A stretch of 64,000 nucleotides of DNA from Naematelia aurantialba (taxonomy: Eukaryota > Basidiomycota > Tremellomycetes > Tremellales > Naemateliaceae): assembly GCA_021527695.1 (NCBI GenBank), contig JAKFAO010000007.1:558001-622000 (forward strand). The letters run 5' to 3'. A program made the translations under genes and the position numbers. Shown here piece after piece: positions 1 to 9,741 of the stretch (position 1 is its first letter; every line of letters starts with the position of its first letter). Under the pieces are notes generated by a model. That model searched no databases. It was not told the origin of the DNA and worked only from the letters and a program-made list of their open reading frames with translations.

Positions 1-438
1 CTTCACGACGTCATCGATATCACCGTTTTTCGCCTGGCTGCTTTGCTCCTTATCCTCTTGACTGCCATTCGACTTTGGATTCTCAGCCTTCTTTGGCCTA
101 GTTTTTCTCGCCATGTCCCTCATCTCTGCCTCCTCGCCATTTCCGCTCGTCCTTTTCTTCCGATATTGCGCCTGCTTGCTTCCAGATACCGGGACTGCAC
201 TCGACGGCAATCCATCCTCCGCCAACTGCACATTGGGCTCCAGGCTCTCGCCAGGCGGTCGAAACAGCTTGGGCTGATTGGGATCAATATTTGCCTTGCG
301 CCGTTTGCGCTTTTGAGCTGCTATCGTTACATTTTGAGGAGCTGGAGGAGGCGCAGAGCCCCAGAAAGTATAGATAGGTCTGGCGCCTGTTGTTGCGGCT
401 TGAATGTCTGGGTTTGTGGTAGGTGGAGGAGACGCCAT
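1..438 (-). CDS. N-terminal part of an unidentified, probably nuclear protein
   Basis: The minus strand is open from an ATG at 438 to the window edge, giving the first 146 residues of a protein that runs off the left end. It starts MASPPPTTNPD, has the short hydrophobic block RPIYTFWGSAPP at about residues 20-31, then basic clusters (QKRKRRK near residue 43, YRKKR further on) and an acidic, charged stretch. Basic clusters and low complexity suggest a nuclear protein. The IYTFW block resembles the hydrophobic end of a PCNA-interacting motif but lacks the glutamine, so this is only suggestive. No domain is visible in this part. The gene is divergent from RAD5 and shares its roughly 350 bp promoter. 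The overlapping plus-strand open frames are low-complexity shadows. Confidence 0.55.
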   Translation of the reverse strand, partial: MASPPPTTNPDIQAATTGARPIYTFWGSAPPPAPQNVTIAAQKRKRRKANIDPNQPKLFRPPGESLEPNVQLAEDGLPSSAVPVSGSKQAQYRKKRTSGNGEEAEMRDMARKTRPKKAENPKSNGSQEDKEQSSQAKNGDIDDVVK

Positions 439-612
439 CTCTCAATACCGCCCCTGTCTGTTCCGAGCGCTAGCCCAGCCTTGTGTCGTTTTGGTTGTCC
501 CACATCGATTCAGACGCTCCGCAGGTCGACAATCTCCCGCTCCGACCTGCTACAGTGCAGACGATGCTGACAATGATGGTGAAGTGCTTGTTGCGATCGA
601 CGTGATTCCTTC

Positions 613-674
613 ACGCGTCGTTCCCGATCATTTGTTGGGTCACGTGACCGGTTGACGAAGCTGTTCAGACGCGT
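613..674. promoter_or_regulatory. Divergent promoter with two ACGCGT boxes and a CACGTG palindrome
   Basis: Between the left-edge gene (starts 438, minus) and RAD5 (starts 791, plus) there are two ACGCGT hexamers, at 613-618 and 669-674. Between them lies a perfect 12-bp palindrome, GGTCACGTGACC, at 638-649, with an E-box core. ACGCGT is the MluI cell-cycle box bound by MBF-type factors in fungi and is common upstream of DNA replication and repair genes. CACGTG is the usual site of Cbf1/bHLH factors. The motifs are seen directly; their function here is inference. Confidence 0.5.
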
Positions 675-790
675 TGTCAAGTCCACTACTTTCCTCAACT
701 TGTCTAGACGTGTTGTATATTTCTGTCAGCAAAGCTGTGGAGAGTCGAGAACGGTCAAGAACGACCTGGCTGAGGTGGTATTCATCCCCC

Positions 791-3700
791 ATGAGTCCGA
801 TGTCGTCTCCACAAAGCTCCCGGTCAAGACCAAGATCGGAACCCGATCTCTTCTTCCCGGCCTCTGACTCCGAGGACGAGGTCGAGCCAACGGGAGTCTC
901 AGAGGTCACTCAAAGTGCCAAAGTAGGGAGTCAGACGGTTAGAGAGGCTCCTGCAGGTTCCAGCAAGCCTGCGGCAGACCAGGAGCGTCAGAGTTCTCCG
1001 CTCTTCTTTGCCTCTCAAGACGAGGACATTGTACCCATTTCGCCCAAGCTCGGCCTCAAAGCCTCGAACGGAGTCGCTTCAGGCTCTACGGATGCTGGTC
1101 CTTCCCGTACGACCAAACGTGCTTCTCCAGGTCGATCCCCTTCAAGCTGCATCCCCTCTGGCTTCACAAGCGGTTATCTGGGCGAGTTTGTGTGTGAGGG
1201 CTGGAGTCTGTCGAAAGGAAAGGGCTATTGTGTGCCCGGGAGTAAGCTCGTGTTCGAGAGGCCCAAACCGACGAAGGCTGTCGAAGAAGTCTATCGAGGA
1301 GATGAAAAATCCGGACCGGCTAGACTAGTCAATGGCAAGGTGGTGAGAGCTAAGGGACCGGCCGGGGGCAAGCAGATCACCCTTGGGGCGATGATGGCGA
1401 AGAAGGCTGCGCCTGTTGTATGTTTGTCTGAAGAGTGAAGGGCAACACTTACGCTCTATTTAGCCGGTCAAGAAGCCACCAGCGAAAGCTGTAGTTGATC
1501 AGATTATACGATTTCGGTATGCCCGATTTCCGGTTGGGTTGGAGAAGCTAAGATCGCAGGAATGATCGAGGCTTCGAGGTAGGCCGACTGTCTGTGACCG
1601 AGGCCGGCTTTCTGGTGCATTTACTGGACACGGGGATCAGTGAGCTGCGCTGAATGTGGCAGTACCTCAAACTTATACACTTAGTTTCGCTTTCCGGTCA
1701 TGTCATCGATTGCCCGCCAGTTCTCTCAACAGGCGCCACCATCTTGCTCAACGTCAAAGTCTATTTGACTCGTACCGCTTTCGAGACTGTGGAGAAAAAG
1801 GAGCGGGAGGAAGAAGGCACGTTCTGGCAGGAGCAGAAAGAGACGACAGAGGAGGAGGCAATGCGCAAGCGGAAAGACGCGCTGGGACTCCTCTTTGGTG
1901 AGTTGCTACCTATATCTTTCTTGAGATGTCTCATTTATGTCAGGTCGAATTGGTATCAAGCCTCTTCGGTCAAACGCCCTCCTTCTGGCTCAGAAACAAA
2001 ATGGTGCGGCTGTGATCAACGAAAAGTCGCTGCAGCACTTTCCATCTGGACATAGCCCTCCGCGCGATATCGCTCGACGCAGCCAAAGTCCTTCCAAGGG
2101 AAGCACTTCATCAGGGGGAAAGGCCAAGGGCAAAGCTTCGGCGCGTGATAGCGATGATGAGGCAGCGGACGAAGATAGTGGCGACGAAGCGGAAAAACTG
2201 AATGACGATCAGTTGAACGAGCTGGATAGCATTTATCGAAAGTAAGGCGACTTGCGCTCCTCTCCGCTGCAAGCTGTTAGGACTGACAAATGCAGAGCGC
2301 AACAAGGAGACAACCGGTTGGAGGAGACCGACCCACCAGATAGCTTCCTATACACTCTGCGACCTTATCAGAAGCAAGCCTTAACATGGATGAATGCTCG
2401 GGAGACAGGGGATAGTAGCGTGCGGGAACAAAGCTTGCATCCCTTGTGGGAGGAGTGCGTCTCGAAGACGTTCGAATTTGACAAGAGAAGCTGACGTCGC
2501 AGGTATGCCTTTCGCAAACAGCACAACGAAGGTCAGCCGATTGAGATCGAAGATGACGACGATGTTGTCGACGCAAGCCGCAAATTCTATTGGAATCCGT
2601 ACAGTGGGGAGCTTAGCTTGACGTTCCCCACTTCAAACACTAGATCGAAGGGCGGTATCCTGGCTGATGCAATGGGCAAGTCGTAGCCCTAAACCCGTCA
2701 AGCATGACTGACTCTAACAAGGCATGGGCAAGACCTGTATGATGGCTTCTCTCATACACTTGAATCGCGAAGGTGACCTTGACGAGTCTCTTCCCCCTCC
2801 TCCGGAGAACGAGCCGGCCTCGAAACGACCCAAGTTCGTACAAGTGACCTTGTCGAATCAGTGGCGCGCTGTTCCTACAGCACCGAAGCCCACTACTGCT
2901 CCCCGCGCAACCCTCGTCGTCTGCCCTGTTTCGCTTGCCTCGCAATGGCATGAGGAACTCTCGAAAATGTCCGCCAAAGGAAGTATCCACAGCTTCATGT
3001 GGTATGGTAACGATCGCACGGATATTGAGCGGTTATTGGCGCAAGAGGGTAAGAAGCGTGTGGATGTCATCATAACCAGTTATGGGACTTTGGCGAGTGA
3101 ATATCAAAAATGGAGGAAGAATAAGGAGAAATCTACCTACGAGGGTGGAAGCCTCTATGACCGTACATCCCACCGCTTCGAGGTTCGAATCCGTTCGCTG
3201 ATCATCTACAGATGAATTTTTGCGCATCGTACTGGACGAAGCGCACAACATAAAAAACCGGACGGCCTTGATTTCCAAAGCATGCTATGAGCTCAAGGGC
3301 CAGAGGCGCTGGGCATTAAGCGGGACACCGATTGTCAATCGACTAGACGATCTATACTCTCTGTTGTGAGGTGTCACCCAGATCCAGCAGCACCTGCTTA
3401 CAGAGTATAGGCACTTTCTCAGGCTCGAGCCGTGGGGTCATTATTCCTTCTTCCGAAGCTTCGTCACGGTACCCTTCCTCAATCAGGATCCCAAAGCCCT
3501 CAATGTGGTGCAGTACATCCTCGAGTCCTGTTTACTACGACGAGAGAAAACAATGCGCGATAAGGATGGACGTCTCATTGTGGATCTACCGAAGAAATAT
3601 GTACGCTTTGTCAGAGAAACCGCATGTGCTGAGGCGACCAGGTTGAGCTCGAGGTTTTGGACTTCTCCAGGCCGGAACGACAAATATACAAGCAACTCGA

Positions 3701-5109
3701 AGACAAAGCAAAGAGACGTTTTATTCAGCTCGATGCTGAAGGGCGAGCAATGTCCAACTATACATCTATCTTGGCAATGCTTATGAAGTGGGTTCCTTCA
3801 ACGCGAGTGACCTCTTTTCTGATATGGTTAGACTGCGGCAATGCGTGGATCACCCGTTATTGGTTTTGGGTAAAGCGTCGGCTGAAGATGAGATGGGCGA
3901 TCGACTACTCGATGCGGCGAGCGGTGACGAGACCGGTAGTTTGAAGGACATGATCGCTCTCTATGCTGGCGGCGGGAAGGACGTTGAGACGGCCGAAGTG
4001 GATAAGGCGTATGCTGCGCAGGTCCTCAAAGAGATCGGTGAGGCAGAAGGCACGACAGAATGCTTCATCTGCGCCAGCGAGATCTTCGATGAGGTCTTAC
4101 TTCCCTGTTATCATCGAGGGTAAGCCGTATAGCAGGGTTGAGGACTTGACGCTGATACGGCCGGCCAGCTGTCAAGACTGTATCGTCAATTACATCGGGA
4201 CCTGTGAGGACCAGAACAAACCGGCCAACTGCCCGATGTGCAGTCAGGGACCAGTCAAAATGACTGATCTTCGGTCGGTGCAACGTCGGCGGAAGCGCAT
4301 CAATCCCATCACCGGCACATATATTGACGACGAGGGCCAATCTCATGTCGATACCGAGACTGCGGTGACTATCGGAAAAGTCGACCTGGTCTCCAGTACG
4401 AAGCTGCGGGCTTTGACGCGGAAATTAGAGCAGATGCGACTTGATGACGGAGAATTCAAGGCATTAGTGTTTTCGCAGTTCACGTCATTCCTTGGTCAGC
4501 TCTCTTCTTTGATGGCATGAGAGGGCGTGCTGACGAGCTTCGGTAGATCTCATCGAGACGACACTGATCAAAGCGGGAGTACGATGGCTAAGATTTGACG
4601 GATCAATGAGCCAAGCTCAGCGCGCAACTACTGTCGAAGAGTTTGGCAAGAAGCACCAAGAGCCAGTGGTACTACTTATCTCCCTCAAAGCTGGTGGTGT
4701 GGGCCTAAACCTGACCATGGCAAACCGTACGTGTTATTTGCACACCATTTAGTGCAGTGTAGTTCTAACAGATTATAGATGTGTTCATGATGGACACCTG
4801 GTGGAATGAAGCGATCGAACAACAAGCTATCGATCGAGTTCACCGTCTAGGGCAAAGTCGCGAAGTTTTCGTTACGCGATATATAATCAAAGGGACTGTC
4901 GAGAAACGCATCATGAAGATTCGTACGTACCTGCATGGCGCCGGATGCCAATTGATACCTAACGCCTAAACCCTTTAGAGCGATCCAAGACAGCATTGGT
5001 GAACGCCTCATTAGCGGGTGGCGGACAGAGAGACAAGCAGGCATCTCTGGCGGACATAAAGAAGATCTTTGGACTGGACGAGGATGACAGTGAGGATGAG
5101 GCGTACTAA
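791..5109 (+). CDS. RAD5: DNA repair protein RAD5: HIRAN, SWI/SNF ATPase and RING ubiquitin ligase
   Basis: RAD5/HLTF proteins polyubiquitinate PCNA and remodel stalled replication forks. Sixteen exons give 1200 residues: 791-1417, 1464-1516, 1560-1639, 1685-1897, 1944-2241, 2296-2454, 2503-2675, 2722-3162, 3212-3365, 3411-3600, 3642-3787, 3832-4119, 4169-4494, 4547-4726, 4779-4922, 4979-5109. Near the N-terminus [11 protein letters not shown] resembles the FF motif that binds REV1 in yeast Rad5. The HIRAN domain lies at about residues 215-330. Motif I reads MGMGKT (about 534), motif II DEAH (about 690), and SGTP follows. A C3HC4 RING (CFICAS...CYHRGC...CPMC) at about 915-965 sits inside the helicase, as the family requires. 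Motifs V/VI ([15 protein letters not shown]) and the ending [11 protein letters not shown] are present. The ATG at 791 is preferred because upstream in-frame sequence starts without ATG. Intron 2676-2721 is GC-AG. Confidence 0.95.
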
Positions 5110-5502
5110 TGAGAGTCAAGGAGAACTACGTAGAGCGCGTCAAGGGTGATGTGCATCAATACCGACCAAGAACCATAGGATAAATGGCCTTGTCTGGTCA
5201 TCGGCAAGGTGTGCCCCGTCACGCTGACCGACCTGCTCTCACTTCACCTCGTTGTGTCGGAAGCCTTCCACGCATTATCACCCCGACTTGCGCAGGGTTT
5301 CGCTTTGAGAGTCAGACTACTGGAACGGGCTTGCAGGGATATGTCAGGCAGGCAGTGCAGCGCCTTCCTCCAAGCGCCAACGTTGTTCTACTTCTTCCTG
5401 TGACAAGCAAAATGAGCAGGAGCGGGGCCAGAATTTAAAAGCTATGCAAACTCTTCAATCTTGCCTCGTCTTTCAGGAATCTGTCGCTGACTCTACTCGA
5501 TC
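5110..5502. other. Intergenic region, RAD5 to next gene
   Basis: No convincing gene. Short open frames here have no ATG or no protein-like composition. It holds the RAD5 3' flank and the promoter of the gene at 5503. Confidence 0.5.
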
Positions 5503-6381
5503 ATGAAGAAGCAAGTGTCAAGCATGGATCGAGATACTCAGGCTCAAAGCTTTGACGAAGAAAAGCCACTGGCAATCTCGGTCAGCGTTGTAGTCACGTC
5601 GGCTGCTAAGCAGTATTGGAGGCATGAAGTGTTGCAGCCCTCATACACCATTCGGCTGGCGTTGTATACGGGCAGTTCTGATGGCGACACCGAACACGGA
5701 GCGATGGTGTCTGTCATGCGAGAGCTGAGATCGATGGCTGAGCAAATCGCGTCGGGGTGCATCCACACGGCTCAACATGAGTTCAGCGGATCAGGCGCTG
5801 CAAGAATTACTGCCCAGATCCTGCTGAGTCTGTTGAGATCAGACTACAACCGCTCGATGCAGATCAGATGTGGCTCCTCGGCTCCGAGAGATGGGACTCA
5901 GCTCGGCCAGGAGGCGTACTTCAGAGACAGAGAGTTTCCAGGACGCAGTTTTCAGAAGGTCGAAAGGCTTACCATGAGCGAGTCGACGGCGATACAGCGG
6001 GAGCATATCAAGAGGCTACACGACTACGTGGACCACCTTGAAAGTGCAAGTCATCGGGAGAACATAGCCGCTCAGATCGCCTTGGTGGAAGACGCACTGA
6101 AATGTCCTCGTGCGTCCGTACGCCCCAGAGACAGCAGGGCTGCGACGCTCTACTGCCAGTCGTGTCGCCGGAACCCCTTCGACATGTCTGAAAACTCCTA
6201 TGAAAGGACCGAGGCTGGGGCGCGTCTCTCCCATCAGAGTGTCAGGAAGTTGATGGCTGAATGGCCGTCGGAGCCGTCGTCAATCCAGCCCCGGGAACCG
6301 TCTTCATTCGCGTCCCGGGGCTGGATCGACGACGAGAACACAAGCCACCAGATGATGGTTGTGGACGGGACTACTAGCTGA
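5503..6381 (+). CDS. Orphan protein, 292 residues
   Basis: This is a single-exon ORF from ATG 5503 to TGA 6381. The composition is protein-like: a hydrophobic stretch (AISVSVVVTSAA) near residue 25, a predicted helical middle part, a Cys pair (CQSCRR) near residue 220 and a polar tail. I recognise no family. The TSAA-type hydrophobic helix and the gene's small, intron-poor form recall the tandem orphan family at 49-53 kb, but the match is too weak to assert. The 3' end of the ORF contains a strong inverted repeat (6275-6334) that is translated into the tail. The gene lies head-to-tail between RAD5 and another orphan at 6993. Confidence 0.5.
   Translation: MKKQVSSMDRDTQAQSFDEEKPLAISVSVVVTSAAKQYWRHEVLQPSYTIRLALYTGSSDGDTEHGAMVSVMRELRSMAEQIASGCIHTAQHEFSGSGAARITAQILLSLLRSDYNRSMQIRCGSSAPRDGTQLGQEAYFRDREFPGRSFQKVERLTMSESTAIQREHIKRLHDYVDHLESASHRENIAAQIALVEDALKCPRASVRPRDSRAATLYCQSCRRNPFDMSENSYERTEAGARLSHQSVRKLMAEWPSEPSSIQPREPSSFASRGWIDDENTSHQMMVVDGTTS
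6275..6334. repeat. Inverted repeat, 22-bp arms with 16-nt loop, inside an ORF
   Basis: The left arm 6275-6296 (CGTCGTCAATCCAGCCCCGG and two more bases) and the right arm 6313-6334 are reverse complements with one mismatch in 22. They are separated by 16 nt. The hairpin lies within the last 110 bases of the orphan ORF at 5503 and would form a stable stem in the mRNA. Confidence 0.85.
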
Positions 6382-6992
6382 CGGATTGGGCCCGCAGAGG
6401 AGGAGAGGGCGTGGGCAAGGAGGGAAGGGGCTGCAGCCATGTAAACACAGCGACTCGAGCCCGTTGACTAGGTTGCTCGCTGCTCTACGAGCCTCGTCTC
6501 TGAAAAGTCTCGTCAACCCTTAGAAGACTGAGTTGTGGACAGCAGACCAGGTGACAAAGCTGTGTTGTGCTACTTCACTAGCTGGCACCGTGGCGCTTGG
6601 TGATGCTTCGTGTGCGAGACTTTGGAGACTAAGCGAGTTGTCCTCTGGTTCGACTGTATTGAGTGAGGCGCAGTCGTTCTAGAGTCCCCTTCGGACCCCC
6701 ATACCATGAAGGGATTATGTTTGTATCACGTCATCACAAACGTCAGCGCCCGACGTCATCCTTAGCAGGCGGGTTGTCCGGAAGGCCCACGGAGACGATG
6801 TGCCAAAGGAGGAACAGACTCAAACGTCTTCCTTGAGAAGCCCATGACAGATGGCTTGCGCTGCTGCTACAGTACAGTACTGATATAAAGAAGCCTCCAG
6901 TGGATTTGCCACTTTCTTCCAACACCCGACATTTCTTCCCGTCTTTCGCTGTCTCGTCTGACAGACTTTCTTGATACACAGATCTCATCGAC
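6382..6992. other. Intergenic region between two orphan genes
   Basis: No coding frame of credible composition. The last 200 bases before 6993 are pyrimidine-containing and promoter-like. Nothing else is seen. Confidence 0.5.
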
Positions 6993-8047
6993 ATGTCCTA
7001 CTCACGTGTCAAACCTGTGTCCATTGCTGAAGGGCTCACAGATCACGGCAAGTCTGGCGAGCCTAATGGTCGGTCCACTGCCGCCCTTCTCCATTCAAAG
7101 ATGGCTCCTGACAAGACTTTCAACTCGCATACGTCTACACCGGAAGAAAGCAAGCCTTCGGATCTGTTGGACAAATTGTACGGTCAACTTGAAATAGATT
7201 TTGAGGCCGAATTGCGCTCAGAAATAAGCACGCTTTCGGGACCAAGTGATGATACCAAAACACGGCCGAGGAAGATGAGGATAACTTCGCCTTCTGAGTG
7301 GTCAGGGGTGACGAATCGTGACTCCAGGACAGGTTCGGCGATTGGGACGCGAGCACCTTGGTTTCTTCTACAATGAAGGCAGCAAGCACTAACGAGGAAC
7401 AAGCATCCACTCTCAATGAATCCGGGCCGTCATCCAGAGGACAATCCGAACACACCTTGTTCGTTGCAGTAGAACTACAACCGAACGGGTCCCACGGCCC
7501 TGGCAATACATTCGATTACTTGATCAACACTGTGCTCCAGAGAAACGACGGAGGGCCAATCCAATGGAGTGGGCGTGTCTCTGCAGTGCCTGCGACGCGT
7601 TCATCTATGTCCATGCTGCAGCAACTCGCCTCTCTGTTCGTCCGCCTACCGCGGACCAGCGGGAGGGCGACAAAGGACGACTTGCAAACAGGTTATGAGG
7701 AAAGAATGAAGAAAACACTCTTAGGCCGACTATACGACGACCGACTACGCCCAAGCTTTCTATACACCTCGTCACAGCTCGACACGGCCTTCTCTGACAG
7801 AAGTCGCGCGGACCTGTGGCGTCAGAAAGCAAAACTCACCGCCAACAACGCACTGACGCGGGAAGAGCTGACCTATTACCACAACAGTGCAAATCGATAC
7901 TTTTCCATCTCCGAAGAGGATTGTTTCGAGCGTTCTAAGTTTCTCGCTTCAATCGGGATGGAAAGGGGCCCTGCAGGGACGTTGCACGTTCTAGGCGCAG
8001 ATATGGCCTCAAACTTCTACAGTGAGCTGATCGATCAGATCCAATGA
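6993..8047 (+). CDS. Orphan protein, 339 residues, one 35-nt intron
   Basis: Two open frames join cleanly if the 35 nt at 7298-7332 (starts GTGGTC, ends GGACAG) are removed as an intron. The exons are 6993-7297 and 7333-8047, giving MSYSRVKPVS... with the junction reading SPSEFGDWDAS. Without splicing the first frame stops at 7376 and the second has no ATG. The protein has a polar N-terminal third, then LFVAVELQ and a helical C-terminal half with LTREELTYYHNSANRYF followed by KFLASIGMERG. That order (YT/EL helix, then a hydrophobic helix ending in G) resembles the tandem family at 49-53 kb, which in one copy also has a 35-nt intron. No known domain was recognised. Confidence 0.5.
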
Positions 8048-8518
8048 GGGTCGAGCGGCATGAGAAGACGTCAGGAAGCTTTGAACGGTGCTCGGTGAAC
8101 TATTAGCAGGTCAATGTAGCGCCTCATGTAAATAATGCGAGAAATTTACCCTGTGTTTCCAATTTGATGTCGCTTCACTCATGCTCAACCTAGGCAAGGA
8201 GAGGCAGGTATGTTGAAGTCAACCAGAAAGCTTTGAGGTCGGATAAATGTGTCTAAGGTACCAGTGGGGTGTCGACACTTATGGTGGAGGGATTCCTGCT
8301 CTTGTATCCGAGATTCATTCCGTTATATCTCAACAACTCTGGATGATGCATACGCTACCCTAAAAACCACTGGCTTGTTTCACCCTGCTCCGGCAGCAAC
8401 ATATGGCTGTCTGTGAAGGAGAGCGACCAAGCGGGTCCGTGGTCCCCCCTACATGACTTCAAAGATATACCTACTCGTACACTTCCGAGTCTCTGCCTCC
8501 ACAGTCAGGTCGCCCTTT
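8048..8518. other. Convergent intergenic region
   Basis: This is the 3' flank of two converging genes. I see no ORF, repeat or RNA gene. Confidence 0.5.
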
Positions 8519-9408
8519 TCATTCGGCCTTTTGACTGGCCCTCCGAACGGCAATAGGGCTGCCACTGAACAACATCGACTGCTGGAAGCTCCCCACTCTA
8601 ATGAGGTTCATGGCCCAACCAGCCGACTGCTGGCTGGTCCCGAGAAAGGAAGAAAAGGGAGCTGCTGGACGACCGGGCCCAGCGGCAGCAATGGTACGTG
8701 GCGTGCTGGATTCGCGCCGAGCCAGTAGCAAGGAAGGTGCGGTGGCGTGAACGATAAACGGATTTTCGGACTGGAGCGAGAGGGGAGAGATGATCTTCTG
8801 CAGGGTGGTAGTTTCTGCCTCCACCTTCTTCCCCAGTGCAGTGATCAGCAGAGACCGCATCTCGTGATCTAGCTGTTCGTCCCCCCGTCGCTCCAACTGG
8901 ATTTGTACTTGTCGCAACGTATCGCTCAGAAGATGGCAAATGTCTTCCGCCCGTTTCGCCATCTCCTTGGTATTCGGATTCGCAAGATTTGCCACCTTGG
9001 TCGTGACGCGTTGCAGGTTTGCCACCAGTGGCGCAACGATCTCGAGCAGGAGCGAGGGGGAAAGTTGCGTCTCTTCGATGGTGGCATCAGAGTCGGACGA
9101 GCCACGGCGAAGTAGCGGTCCCTCTTCCATCGCTTGGTATCGCTTCTTCTGGAAACGCGGGCGCGGCAGGCGAAAGTTCGACAAGCTCTGGAAGCGTCCC
9201 TTGCCTTGCATGGCTTTAGGGGTTCCAGGCGAGACGGGGGCGGGCGAGGCGATGATCCCGTCATTTTCGATCGCCGACTGTAGCCTACGCTTTACCGACA
9301 GCACGTCGATTTCGAGCGCCTCGAGCTCAGCTCTGGTCTCTCGTCAGTCATGGGCGGAACCGTTGACAGTCACACTCACTGAATACAAAGTTCCCCGTTC
9401 TGCTTCAT
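8519..9408 (-). CDS. Unrecognised coiled-coil protein, 280 residues
   Basis: Exon 1 (9380-9408, 29 nt) encodes MKQNGELCI. After a 47-nt intron (9333-9379, GTGAGT...CCAG), exon 2 (8519-9332) continues AELEALEIDVLSVKRRL. The protein has an N-terminal helical/coiled-coil segment, a Pro/Ser-rich basic linker (LPRPRFQKKR) and a long amphipathic helical middle (LLLEIVAPLVANLQRV through KKVEAETTTLQKII). The tail (APFSSFLGTSQQSAGWAMNL) is polar to hydrophobic. The architecture fits a scaffold or tethering subunit, but I cannot name the family. The alternative upstream ATG gives a frame that stops after splicing, which supports the start chosen. It is divergent from GCP2. Confidence 0.55.
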
Positions 9409-9616
9409 GTTCCCGGCGGCGACAGCGACTGTTGTCGAACTTCATGAAATGTGGGGTGCAAATGTACTTGAGACATATACACACCTATCACCAGCGGATC
9501 ATACATGCAGTATCTGAAAGGAGAGCACACCTATCAAAGGGTTGGATGCCTCCGACGCACGGAGAAACGGAGGACAAAAGTGCCACATTGCCACACGCCA
9601 CCGTTGCGAAAATGAC

Positions 9617-9637
9617 ACGCGTCTCGGGAAGACGCGT
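9617..9637. promoter_or_regulatory. Two ACGCGT boxes upstream of GCP2
   Basis: ACGCGT occurs at 9617-9622 and 9632-9637, about 100 bp before the GCP2 start codon and in the region shared with the divergent gene that starts at 9408. Paired MluI boxes are typical of G1/S-regulated fungal promoters. Regulation of GCP2 by MBF is inference. Confidence 0.45.
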
Positions 9638-9741
9638 GCTTCAGATAACTCTCCCCGGGCTCTTGGCCTCTGATATTTCCTCGAGGCCATACCTCCATTG
9701 ATCTCCTAGGCGCGAGCCCGCAAACAGCGACGAATGTAGAC

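Noticed and set aside
3160..3215. GGTTCGAATCC, a tRNA B-box-like sequence
   Set aside because: It lies inside an intron of RAD5, has no A box at the right distance and no cloverleaf or acceptor stem could be drawn.
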